NCBI GenBank assembly: GCA_019239785.1
Contig: JAFAZM010000329.1
Location: 1-29,798 of the forward strand
Direction of reading: 5' to 3'
Length of the DNA stretch: 29,798 nt
Origin: Sphingomonadaceae bacterium
Lineage (GTDB): Bacteria; Pseudomonadota; Alphaproteobacteria; Sphingomonadales; Sphingomonadaceae
The notes below the pieces were generated by a model that saw only the letters and a list, made by a program, of their open reading frames with translations, did no database searches and was not told where the DNA came from. Position numbers and translations under genes: made by a program. Of this stretch, positions 15,323-22,123 are shown piece after piece. Numbering within the stretch: position 1 is the stretch's first letter; each line of letters begins with the position of its first letter.

Positions 15323-16378
15323 ATGGGTCACGATCGAAACTGGATCCTGCCGCTGCCGCTGCGAGCCCGGCTTCATGCGATCGGGATCGGTCTCGCGGAC
15401 GGGACGGTCGATGCCGATGACGCCCGCGCCGCCGTTGAGATGATGGCCATGCTGCCCCTGCGGAACCTGTCGCAGTCGATCAATGAAGTACGACACCATG
15501 GGCGCCTGTTCGTGCCCTCTGTGGAGGTCGCGCCCACGCGCGTGCTCTCGCAATTGTTCAATTTCCTGCGCAGCGACGCCTCTCACGCAGAACAGCTCGC
15601 GCGCACGCCTGGGCTCGAATATCTGTTCCTCTGTCACAGCAGCGGCTATCTGCGCGAAGCGGCGCTGCACAAGCTGGACGGCCCGTTATCGACCCCCTTC
15701 ATGGTCGGGCTGGTCGTGGACCGGCTCAACGACTGGGTGCCGCAAGTCAGGCGGGCGGCCCGCGAGACGCTGGCGCGGACGACGGCAACGACCGATCCGC
15801 AGATCATTGCATCGGCCGCTTTGCATCTGCTCGTCCGCACCGAATCGTGGCGCCGCTGGAGGTGCGAAGCCGAGGGCTTTGCCGATCTGCTTGCGAGAGA
15901 GGACGTCGCCCGTTCCCTAGCGGACGCGATTTCCGCCGCCCCAACCGGACCGATGATGCGCATCCTAAGGGCGGCCATGCGGCGGCCGGTGCTCGACGGG
16001 TTCCTGCTCGATCTGTTTCAACGCGCCCGTCAGCCAGCGGTCCGTGCAATGGTGCTCAAGGCAATGCTCGAGGGGAAGGCGAGTTGGGCCGAAGGCACTG
16101 AGAAGAAGTGGATCGATAAGTCGCTCGGGCTGTTCCGCCACGGACCGGCATGGCGCGAGCGTCCGATTGAACGGCCGCTGCCGATGTTTCGACTGATCGA
16201 ACTCGGCCTGATGGATCGCACCGCCGCGGTGCGGAAGGTCGCCGCAAGCGGGCTGATCGCGCATTTCGACGCGATCCCGAAGGCGCGCACCCTCGCCGAG
16301 CGCCTGCTGCGCGATCGCAGCCCCGCGGTGCGGGAGCGGGCGGCGTTTGCGCTTAGCAGGTCCGGCGCGCCGGCCTGA
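15323..16378 (+). CDS. HEAT-like repeat protein, unknown function
   Basis: This is a 351-residue all-helical soluble protein. Repeated amphipathic pairs end in patterns such as VPQVRRAARETLARTT, DRTAAVRKVAASGLIAHF and DRSPAVRERAAFALSRSG, which are characteristic of HEAT or PBS-lyase-like scaffolds that bind other proteins. No catalytic motif is visible. I start at ATG 15323 (MGHDRNWILPLPLRARL), preceded by AGGG; an open frame extends back to 15221 but that part has no protein-like character. Base composition is less GC-rich than in neighbouring core genes (frequent ATC, TTG and AAG alternation and TTTC), which may indicate an accessory gene. Its stop abuts the purC stop tail to tail. Partner and role are unknown. 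Confidence 0.75.
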   Translation: MGHDRNWILPLPLRARLHAIGIGLADGTVDADDARAAVEMMAMLPLRNLSQSINEVRHHGRLFVPSVEVAPTRVLSQLFNFLRSDASHAEQLARTPGLEYLFLCHSSGYLREAALHKLDGPLSTPFMVGLVVDRLNDWVPQVRRAARETLARTTATTDPQIIASAALHLLVRTESWRRWRCEAEGFADLLAREDVARSLADAISAAPTGPMMRILRAAMRRPVLDGFLLDLFQRARQPAVRAMVLKAMLEGKASWAEGTEKKWIDKSLGLFRHGPAWRERPIERPLPMFRLIELGLMDRTAAVRKVAASGLIAHFDAIPKARTLAERLLRDRSPAVRERAAFALSRSGAPA

Positions 16379-17158
16379 CTATTTCCCCCGTTTCGCCCGA
16401 TGCTCCTCCAGGTCGAGCACCGCATTGGCCTCGCCCTCGGGCAGCAGGCCGAGGCGGCGGGCGACCTCCTGATAGGCTTCGGCCTCGCCGCCGAGGTCGC
16501 GGCGGAAGCGGTCCTTGTCGAGCTTCTCGCCGGAGCTCATGTCCCAGAGCCGGCAGCCGTCGGGGCTGATCTCGTCGGCGAGGATGATCCGGCTGTAATC
16601 GTTCTCCCAGAGCCGGCCGAACTCGAGCTTGAAGTCGACCAGGCGGATGCCGATCGCCGCGAACAGGCCGCAGAGGAAGTCGTTCACCCTGATAGCCAGG
16701 TCGGCGATCTCGTTCATCTCGTCCTGACTCGCCCAGCCGAAGGCGGCGATATGCTCGTCGGCGATCATCGGGTCGCCGAGCGCGTCGTCCTTGTAGAAAT
16801 ATTCGATGATCGTGCGCGGCAGCTGGGTGCCTTCCTCGATGCCGAGCCGGGTCGAGAGGGTGCCGGCGGCGACGTTGCGCACGACCACCTCGATCGGGAC
16901 GATCTCCACCTGGCGGATCAATTGCTCGCGCATGTTCAGCCGGCGGATGAAATGGGTGGGCACGCCGATCGAGCCGAGCAAGGTGTAGATATGCTCGGAG
17001 ATGCGGTTGTTCAGCACCCCCTTGCCCGAGATCGTGCCCTTCTTCTGGGCGTTGAACGCGGTCGCGTCGTCCTTGAAATATTGGATGAGCGTGCCGGGCT
17101 CCGGGCCTTCGTAGAGGATCTTGGCCTTGCCTTCGTAGATCAGTCGGCGGCGGGACAT
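16379..17158 (-). CDS. purC: Phosphoribosylaminoimidazole-succinocarboxamide synthase
   Basis: This 259-residue cytoplasmic enzyme joins aspartate to CAIR with ATP to make SAICAR in purine synthesis. Family blocks are complete: RRLIYEGKAKILYEG at the N-terminus, FKDDATAFNAQKKGTISGKG, PIEVVVRNVAAGTLSTRLG, VDFKLEFGR and LADEISPDGCRLWD. Length is standard for the bacterial single-domain form. I start at ATG 17158 (MSRRRLIYEG); the open frame upstream lies in the promoter region. A good sigma-70-type promoter precedes it, so the gene is probably transcribed alone or with genes that are not visible here. It faces the HEAT-like gene with no gap between stops. It is not next to other pur genes in this window. 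Confidence 0.97.
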   Translation of the reverse strand: MSRRRLIYEGKAKILYEGPEPGTLIQYFKDDATAFNAQKKGTISGKGVLNNRISEHIYTLLGSIGVPTHFIRRLNMREQLIRQVEIVPIEVVVRNVAAGTLSTRLGIEEGTQLPRTIIEYFYKDDALGDPMIADEHIAAFGWASQDEMNEIADLAIRVNDFLCGLFAAIGIRLVDFKLEFGRLWENDYSRIILADEISPDGCRLWDMSSGEKLDKDRFRRDLGGEAEAYQEVARRLGLLPEGEANAVLDLEEHRAKRGK

Positions 17159-17222
17159 GCAGGCGAGCCTCCGGCGTCTTGCGTGGCGGGGACGCCCCTC
17201 GGGCGGGGCGGGGAAGGCCGGC

Positions 17223-17251
17223 TCTATAATGGAGCCGGGCCGCGAGGGCAA
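17223..17251 (-). promoter_or_regulatory. Predicted sigma-70-type promoter of purC
   Basis: On the minus strand TTGCCC (17251-17246) and TATAGA (17228-17223) are spaced by 17 bases, 64 bases upstream of the purC start. The -10 lies between inverted arms CCGGCTC and GAGCCGG, so it could also be the target of a repressor or form a hairpin. The kynU gene upstream ends only eight bases before the -35, so this promoter isolates purC from it. Confidence 0.55.
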
Positions 17252-17258
17252 ACCGCCC

Positions 17259-18482
17259 CTAGGTGACCTTGCCCCGCACCGCGAATCTCGGCTCGCGCCA
17301 GGTTCCGTCCCGCAGGATCGCCGCCATCCGGTCGACCGCCTGCCAGAGATCCTCGAAGCCGAGATAGAGCGGGGTGAGGCCGAAGCGGACCACGTCGGGC
17401 GCGCGGAAGTCGCCGATCACATCGGCCGCGATCAGGGCCTGGCAGATCTCGAACGCATTGGGATGGCGGAAGGAGATGTGGCTGCCGCGCTGCTCGGGCA
17501 GGCGCGGGGTGATGCAGACCAGCTCCGGGCAGTTCTGCTCGACCAGACCGTGGAAGACGTCGAACAAGGCATTCGCCTTCGACCAGAGCCGCGCGGGCGT
17601 CGCCCCTTCGAAGGCGTCGAGCCCGGCTTCGAGCGCGGCGAGGCTGAGGATCGGCGGCGTGCCGGCGAGCATCCGGTCGATCCCGGCGGCCGGCCGGTAA
17701 TCGTCGGTGAAGGCGAATGGCTCGGCATGGCCCATCCAGCCGCGGAGCGGCGAGAGCAGGCGGCCCTGCAGCGGCTCGGCGACGTAGAGGAAGGCCGGCG
17801 CGCCCGGGCCGCCGTTCAGATATTTGTAGCCGCAGCCGACGGCGAGCTCGGCGCCGGCGCCGTTCAGGTCGAGCGGCACCGCGCCGGCGCTGTGGCTGAG
17901 ATCCCAGATCGTGACGATTCCGGCCTCGGCTGCTTTGGCGGTGATCCGCGCCATGTCGAACCGCTCGGCGCTCTTGTAATGGACGTGGGTCAGCAGCAGC
18001 ACCGCAACGTCGGCGCCGATCCGCGCCTCCACTTCGGCCCGCGGCGCGATCTCCAGCTGCAGGCCGAGCAGGTCGGCGGCGCCGCTGGCGATGTGAAGAT
18101 CGGTGTGGAAATTGCCGGCCTCGCTGAGGATGACCTTTCGGTCGGACAGGCCGGCGGCGGCGACGAGCAATTTGAACAGGTTCACCGAGGTCGAATCGGC
18201 GACGATCACCTCGTTCGGCTTGGCACCGATCAAGGGCGCGATCTTGGCGCCGACCCGCTGCGGCGCCCCGATCCAGTCGCGGCTGTTCCAGCTGCGGATC
18301 AGCTCCTCGCCCCATTCCTCCTCGATCACCCTGCCGAGCCGGCCAACGGCCGCCTTGGGCAGTGCTCCCAGGGAATTGCCGTCGAGATAGACCAGCCCCT
18401 GGGGCAGGTGGAAGCGATCGCGAAACGGCCGCAGCGGATCGGCCGCGTCGGCGGCGCGGGCCTCGGCGAGGGTGAAGCTCAT
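17259..18482 (-). CDS. kynU: Kynureninase
   Basis: This 407-residue PLP-dependent enzyme cleaves L-kynurenine (or 3-hydroxykynurenine) to anthranilate (or 3-hydroxyanthranilate) and alanine in tryptophan degradation. It has the fold-type I signature set: LDGNSLGALP, ADSTSVNLFKLL, LTHVHYKSAERFDM, IWDLSHSAGAVPLDL with Asp194, and GCGYKYLNGGPG with the PLP lysine at Lys220. The C-terminal region GSHISFRHPNAFEICQAL and RFGLTPLYLGF is also typical. Length is normal. The start overlaps the stop of the upstream alpha/beta hydrolase gene by four bases, which indicates coupled translation. Tryptophan dioxygenase is not in the window. Confidence 0.97.
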   Translation of the reverse strand: MSFTLAEARAADAADPLRPFRDRFHLPQGLVYLDGNSLGALPKAAVGRLGRVIEEEWGEELIRSWNSRDWIGAPQRVGAKIAPLIGAKPNEVIVADSTSVNLFKLLVAAAGLSDRKVILSEAGNFHTDLHIASGAADLLGLQLEIAPRAEVEARIGADVAVLLLTHVHYKSAERFDMARITAKAAEAGIVTIWDLSHSAGAVPLDLNGAGAELAVGCGYKYLNGGPGAPAFLYVAEPLQGRLLSPLRGWMGHAEPFAFTDDYRPAAGIDRMLAGTPPILSLAALEAGLDAFEGATPARLWSKANALFDVFHGLVEQNCPELVCITPRLPEQRGSHISFRHPNAFEICQALIAADVIGDFRAPDVVRFGLTPLYLGFEDLWQAVDRMAAILRDGTWREPRFAVRGKVT

Positions 18483-19402
18483 CTTCGCGCTCCTCCGCGG
18501 CGCATTTGGAGCGCGCCTTCGATCTCCTCGACGGCCGCCGCCCAGGCTGCGGTCTCCGGCGCGATCAGCTCGACATGGCCGGTGCGCTCCAGCATCCGCA
18601 CCCGCACCTCGTCGCCCGCCGCCCGCATCGGCGCGGCATAGCCTTCGGCATAAGCGACGGGGATGATCCGGTCCTCGCGTCCGTTTATCAGCAGCTGCGG
18701 GACGCCGAGCGGGGCGAGGCGGGGCACCGAGGTGTCGGCGAAATGCCCGCTCGTCAGCCGTCCGACGACCTCGTTGCCGCAGCCATTTTCCGAGCGCGCC
18801 GCTTCCTCGAGATCGGGCAGGCCGCCGAGGCTGATCGCCGCGTGGATGCGCAGCGGGTCTGCGCTGCGCAAGGGCGAGCCTTGCGGCAGGCGGTGCCGAC
18901 CGGCCAGCCAGAGCGCGAGATGGCCGCCGGCGCTGTGGCCGATGGCGACGAGATGCGAGAGGTCGAGCCGATATTCGGCCGCATGCGCGCGCAGCGCGTC
19001 GGCCGCCGCGGCCGCGTCCCGGAAGGTGCCGGGATAGCCGCCGCCGGGCCGGTCGATGCCGCGATAGTCGATGTTCCAGACCGCGATGCCGCGCCGGCGC
19101 AGGTCCTCGGCGATCCAGTTCATGATCGTGCGGTCGGCGATCCCGGTCTGCCAGCAGCCGCCATGGACCATCAGCACGGTCGGATGCGGCCCGCGCCCCG
19201 CCGGCAGCCAGAGGTCGGCGAGCTGAAGCGGGTCGCCGCCGTAATGGAGCGTCGCGGTCGGTCGCGGCCGCGGCCGGCCGAGCAAATCGGGCCAGGTCAT
19301 CAGGCCGTGCGGATCGGCGGGTGGCGGGCTCTCGGCAGCCATCGCCAAGCCGGCTAGCGCCAGCGCGGCGGCGAGGGCAAGCGGTTTGAAGAGCTGGCGC
19401 AT
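18479..19402 (-). CDS. Exported alpha/beta hydrolase, coupled to kynU
   Basis: This 307-residue protein starts with a signal peptide (1-22, hydrophobic LALAAALALAGLAMA, cleavage after AMA). The fold follows: HGGCW at residues 80-84 forms the oxyanion hole, GHSAGG holds nucleophile Ser157, NGREDRIIP provides the acid and RTGHVE the His. The HGG and GxSAGG pattern is that of the esterase/lipase (hormone-sensitive-lipase-like) and AFMID-type formamidase group. Because it overlaps kynU by four bases, it may be a kynurenine formamidase, the enzyme one step before kynureninase; the signal peptide argues against this because the step is normally cytoplasmic. I start at ATG 19402; the longer open frame upstream extends into a repeat. 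The fold is sure, the substrate open. Confidence 0.85.
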   Translation of the reverse strand: MRQLFKPLALAAALALAGLAMAAESPPPADPHGLMTWPDLLGRPRPRPTATLHYGGDPLQLADLWLPAGRGPHPTVLMVHGGCWQTGIADRTIMNWIAEDLRRRGIAVWNIDYRGIDRPGGGYPGTFRDAAAAADALRAHAAEYRLDLSHLVAIGHSAGGHLALWLAGRHRLPQGSPLRSADPLRIHAAISLGGLPDLEEAARSENGCGNEVVGRLTSGHFADTSVPRLAPLGVPQLLINGREDRIIPVAYAEGYAAPMRAAGDEVRVRMLERTGHVELIAPETAAWAAAVEEIEGALQMRRGGARR

Positions 19403-19495
19403 GAAGGTCCCCGGCTTCGTGCCGGGGGATAGAGGATTTTCAGCGCCCGCGGAATGCAGGGTGCGCTCTTTGCTCCCTGCGGGGCGCAGCCTCAT

Positions 19496-19581
19496 GGGGA
19501 GGGGGACCGGCTGCAAGCCGGTGGAGGGGCATTACGGACTCAGCAGGCCCCTCCACCGCACTTCGTGCGGTCCCCCTCCCC
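19496..19581. repeat. Cruciform-like inverted repeat with three stems
   Basis: The outer arms (19496-19509 and 19568-19581) are perfect reverse complements built on GGGGAGGGGGACCG. A middle pair GGTGGAGGGGC / GCCCCTCCACC follows inward, and two small hairpins (ACCGGCT-GCA-AGCCGGT at 19506-19522 and CCGCAC-TTC-GTGCGG at 19556-19570) share its bases. The layout resembles paired REP-type elements. It fills the space between a 40-codon gene and the alpha/beta hydrolase start, where it may affect transcription read-through. Confidence 0.75.
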
Positions 19582-19627
19582 ATCGCCTGTGGCGACAGGG
19601 AGGAAAGGGGGGACAGGCCCGCTGGCC

Positions 19628-19750
19628 TCAGCCCCCGCAGCGCGGCGGCGCCGGATTCCAGGGCGCCTCGAACTGGATTTCGTTGAGCTTGCACAGGGCG
19701 AACTGGAAGCTCCGCTCCAGGCGCAGCAAGGCGGCGATGAACTTGCGCAT
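19628..19750 (-). CDS. Very small protein (40 residues)
   Basis: This is a 40-codon gene supported by a strong ribosome-binding sequence, AGGAGA, seven bases before ATG 19750. The product begins MRKFIAALLRLERSFQF, an amphipathic basic helix, continues with ALCKLNEIQF and ends in a Pro-rich tail with a final CGG. Cys20 and Cys38 could pair or bind a metal. I recognise no family. It lies 22 bases downstream of another small gene in the same direction, and the two are divergent from a GcvA-like LysR gene, so they are likely its targets. The reading frame is not part of a larger gene on either strand. A membrane-surface role is inference. Confidence 0.6.
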   Translation of the reverse strand: MRKFIAALLRLERSFQFALCKLNEIQFEAPWNPAPPRCGG

Positions 19751-19772
19751 GTCGTCTCTCCTATAGGCGGCG

Positions 19773-19973
19773 TCAGACGGTGCTGCTGCCGAAGCTGAGG
19801 TTGAGCGCGGTCAGCGCGAAGGCCGCCGCCAAGGCGATGAGCTGGTGGGCGCTGCCGTCCCAGCCTGCCAGCCGGTGGAGGCCGGTCCGGACCGCCGCCG
19901 CCGCCTGGACGACCCAGGCACTGAACGCGTCATGATGGGCCACCCACATGCGGCCGTCGATTTCGTCACGCAT
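19773..19973 (-). CDS. Small membrane protein (66 residues), divergent from LysR
   Basis: This 66-codon gene has AGGAAGGG as a ribosome-binding sequence seven bases upstream of ATG 19973. The product starts acidic (MRDEIDGRMW), has an amphipathic middle (AFSAWVVQAAAAVRTGLHRL) and a single hydrophobic helix near its end (about 42-61, LIALAAAFALTALNLSF). This suggests a tail-anchored or inner-membrane peptide. A longer frame opens upstream across the LysR gene but is clearly its shadow. I do not recognise the family. Its start region shares a 114-base promoter interval with the LysR gene, with a perfect palindrome. It is probably cotranscribed with the 40-residue gene that follows. Confidence 0.65.
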   Translation of the reverse strand: MRDEIDGRMWVAHHDAFSAWVVQAAAAVRTGLHRLAGWDGSAHQLIALAAAFALTALNLSFGSSTV

Positions 19974-20062
19974 CTCGAAACCCTTCCTGATCTGCCATGA
20001 TTGGCGTGGGCTCCAAATGGCAGGCCCGGGCTGGCTGCGCCAACGAAACGCTGGACAGTAGG

Positions 20063-20079
20063 TATAAGGGGGGCTTATA
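20063..20079. promoter_or_regulatory. Palindrome TATAAG-N5-CTTATA in a divergent promoter (probable LysR site)
   Basis: Arms TATAAG and CTTATA are separated by five G bases, 8 bases before the LysR start codon. The 15-base core ATAAG...CTTAT fits the T-N11-A geometry of LysR-type sites. It is AT-rich at its ends in a GC-rich region. It could be the site through which the regulator represses itself and controls the two divergent small genes. Confidence 0.6.
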
Positions 20080-20087
20080 TTTCGCCG

Positions 20088-21005
20088 ATGGCCCGCCTGC
20101 CGCCTCTCGCCGCCGTGCGCGTCTTCGAATCCGCCGCACGCCACCAGAACTTCACCCAGGCCGCGGCCGAGCTCGGGATGACCCAGGCCGCAGTCTCCTA
20201 TCAGATTCGCTTGTTGGAAGAACGGCTTGGCACCTCCCTGTTCGCGCGCATCAAGGGCCGGGTGTCGCTGACCGAGGCGGGGCGGCGAATCGCGCCTTTG
20301 GTCGCCAATGCGTTCGAGACGCTGGAGGATGCCTTTTCCGGCCTGGTCGCCGAGGACCAGGCTTTGCTCTCGCTGAGCGCGGCGCAGACGCTGGCGACCT
20401 GCTGGCTGGCGCCGCGGCTCGGCCGCTTCCAGGTCCGCCACCCCAGCCTCGCCGTGCGGCTCAGCACCGACAACAGGCTGGTCGATTTCTCGACCGGCGA
20501 GTTCCACGCCGCGATCCGCGTCGGCCGCGGCGACTGGCCGGGCCTCAAATGCCATTTCCTGTTCCGGATGTATTTCAGCCCGATCTGCACGCCCGACTTC
20601 GTCCGCGCGCACGAGCTCACCCGGCCGGAGCAATTGCTCGACATCCCCCGGCTGAGCCCGCGGGACGATTGGTGGGTGGACTGGCTCGCCGATCTCGGCC
20701 TCGAAGCGCCGCCGGCGGCCAAGGATCCGGGCCTCGTCCTCGACAATCAGGTGATGGAGGCCAATGCCGCCTTCGCCGGCGCCGGCATCGCGATGATGAC
20801 GCCGCTCTTCTGGCGCGACGAGCTGGGCTCCGGGCGGCTGGTCCAGCCCTTCGACCATGTCCACGTCACCAGCCGCAGCCACTGGCTGGTCTATCCCGAA
20901 GGCCGCCGCAACCAGCCCAAGATCGCCGCCTTCCGCGACTGGCTCCTCGCCGAGGTGGAGATGGAGAAGGGGCGCGAGCCGGACGAGGTTTTCCAGCTGC
21001 CGTGA
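20088..21005 (+). CDS. LysR-family transcriptional regulator, GcvA-like
   Basis: This is a 305-residue DNA-binding regulator. The N-terminal winged helix-turn-helix (about residues 4-63) begins RLPPLAAVRVFESAARHQNFTQAAAELGMTQ and continues AAVSYQIRLLEERLG, a very close match to the GcvA branch, which controls the glycine cleavage system in enterobacteria. The C-terminal substrate-binding domain (about 90-290) has the usual two lobes. The inducer is unknown. I start at ATG 20088 because MARLPPLAAVRVFE fits the family; the open frame before it crosses the promoter. The gene is divergent from two very small genes; no gcv gene lies nearby, so a local, non-glycine target is plausible. A large inverted repeat follows. 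Confidence 0.93.
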   Translation: MARLPPLAAVRVFESAARHQNFTQAAAELGMTQAAVSYQIRLLEERLGTSLFARIKGRVSLTEAGRRIAPLVANAFETLEDAFSGLVAEDQALLSLSAAQTLATCWLAPRLGRFQVRHPSLAVRLSTDNRLVDFSTGEFHAAIRVGRGDWPGLKCHFLFRMYFSPICTPDFVRAHELTRPEQLLDIPRLSPRDDWWVDWLADLGLEAPPAAKDPGLVLDNQVMEANAAFAGAGIAMMTPLFWRDELGSGRLVQPFDHVHVTSRSHWLVYPEGRRNQPKIAAFRDWLLAEVEMEKGREPDEVFQLP

Positions 21006-21013
21006 GGATTCGC

Positions 21014-21157
21014 CCCTTCCCTGAAAGGGAGGGAAGGGGGTGGGTTTGAGCGACGAGGCGGCTCGATGCCGCCGAGGCGCTCCCGTGGCGTCCTCGCGGG
21101 CATCGAGCCCGCTCGCCCGCGACCCACCCCTTGATCCCCTCCCTTGGCAGGGAGGGG
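21014..21157. repeat. Large imperfect inverted repeat with inner stems
   Basis: Each end carries its own hairpin: CCCTTCCCT-GAA-AGGGAGGG from 21014 and CCCCTCCCT-TGGC-AGGGAGGGG at 21136-21157. The outer halves also pair with each other through GGGGTGGGT and ACCCACCCC (21122-21130). An inner pair GGCTCGATGCC (21060-21070) / GGCATCGAGCC (21099-21109) forms the centre. It fills the gap between the convergent LysR and DUF4349 genes and may terminate both. It is of a different family from the other repeats. Confidence 0.75.
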
Positions 21158-21166
21158 AAAAGAGGC

Positions 21167-22051
21167 TCAGCCCGCCTCCAGGTCCGCCGCCGGCTTTTTC
21201 GGGAACCAGCGCCGGCGGACATAGAAGACGACCGCCCAGATCAGCAAAGCCGCGGCGGCCCAGGGCAGCAGGGCAATCGCGACCAGCAGCAGCGCCTTGC
21301 CGCTGTGCAGGAGGGTGTCTCCGGTATCATTGAGCGACTGGCCGAGGGTCGGTTCGCCCGACACGTAGCGGAACGTCATCGGCGTGGTCGCGAGGCTTGC
21401 CTGCGCCTCGTCGCGCTGGGCGGTCCCGGCGCGGATCTGCTCGCGCAGCTGCTGCGCCTGCTCTTCCAGCCGCGCCTTCTCGTCGGGATCGAGATTGGGC
21501 TGGCGCAGCTGCGCCTCGAGCCGCTGCAGGTCGGCCTGCATCTCGGCGATCGAGCGGTTCGCCTGATGGATCTCGGTGCCCACGTCGGTGCCGGTGATCT
21601 CGCTCTCGGCCAGGCTGCCCGCGTTCCCGGTCACGATGGCGACGCTGTCGCGGCCGAACCGGCGCGCGATCGCCGGGTCGAGCTTGAAGGCGAGGGTGGC
21701 CTCGACATCATGCGCATTGTTGACCCGGTAGAACATGCCGGTGATCCGGCAGTGGGTGGCACCCAGCTGCTCGCACATTTGCGCATGCTGCTCCTGCACC
21801 GCGGCGATCTGCAGCGGCGGCAGGCTGAATTCGTAACGATAGTTGAAGGCGACGCCGGGTGCGGCGGTGACGCCGATATTGGGCCCGGCGTCGCGGCTGG
21901 CCTGGCCGGCGGGGGCGGCAGATTCGGCCGCCTGCGGCCGGGCATCGGAGCTCATCGTCGGCTGGGAAGGCGCGGAGCGGTCCGGGCTCGACTTGCTGCA
22001 GGCGGCTGCGGTGGCGAGAAGCAGAACAAGGAAGGGAAGCGAACGGCGCAT
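21167..22051 (-). CDS. DUF4349 lipoprotein with C-terminal membrane helix (copy 2)
   Basis: This is a 294-residue envelope protein. The N-terminus MRRSLPFLVLLLATAAACSKSS is a lipoprotein-like signal with a probable lipidated Cys at residue 17-18, although the lipobox is weak. A disordered Ala/Ser/Pro stretch follows, then a DUF4349 domain (about 60-250) with FRLxxxxxAVQEQHA...C...LG...C pattern, here LPPLQIAAVQEQHAQMCEQLGATHC, and a coiled coil (IHQANRSIAEMQADLQRLEAQL and on). A C-terminal helix (about 255-278, LLVAIALLPWAAAALLIWAVVFY) is followed by a basic tail, so the protein may span the membrane. I start at ATG 22051 because GAGGAA lies six bases before it. It is a paralogue of the next gene upstream. 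DUF4349 has no known function. Confidence 0.83.
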   Translation of the reverse strand: MRRSLPFLVLLLATAAACSKSSPDRSAPSQPTMSSDARPQAAESAAPAGQASRDAGPNIGVTAAPGVAFNYRYEFSLPPLQIAAVQEQHAQMCEQLGATHCRITGMFYRVNNAHDVEATLAFKLDPAIARRFGRDSVAIVTGNAGSLAESEITGTDVGTEIHQANRSIAEMQADLQRLEAQLRQPNLDPDEKARLEEQAQQLREQIRAGTAQRDEAQASLATTPMTFRYVSGEPTLGQSLNDTGDTLLHSGKALLLVAIALLPWAAAALLIWAVVFYVRRRWFPKKPAADLEAG

Positions 22052-22073
22052 TGGCATTTCCTCTCTCTGGTTT

Positions 22074-22114
22074 GTTCTGGAAAGATACTCTACCAGAACA
22101 GTAGAGATTAGCAA
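22074..22114 (-). promoter_or_regulatory. Predicted promoter with overlapping inverted repeats
   Basis: On the minus strand TTGCTA (22114-22109) and TAGAGT (22092-22087) are spaced by 16 bases, 36 bases before the second DUF4349 start. Two dyads overlap the interval: CTCTAC-N7-GTAGAG at 22088-22106 and GTTCTGG-N12-CCAGAAC at 22074-22099. Overlap with the -10 suggests repressor control, different in sequence from the palindrome before the first copy. Confidence 0.45.
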
Positions 22115-22123
22115 GACCTTCTC

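Noticed and set aside
17157..18641. A 494-codon plus-strand frame opposite kynU
   Set aside because: Antisense shadow of kynureninase; low-complexity product.
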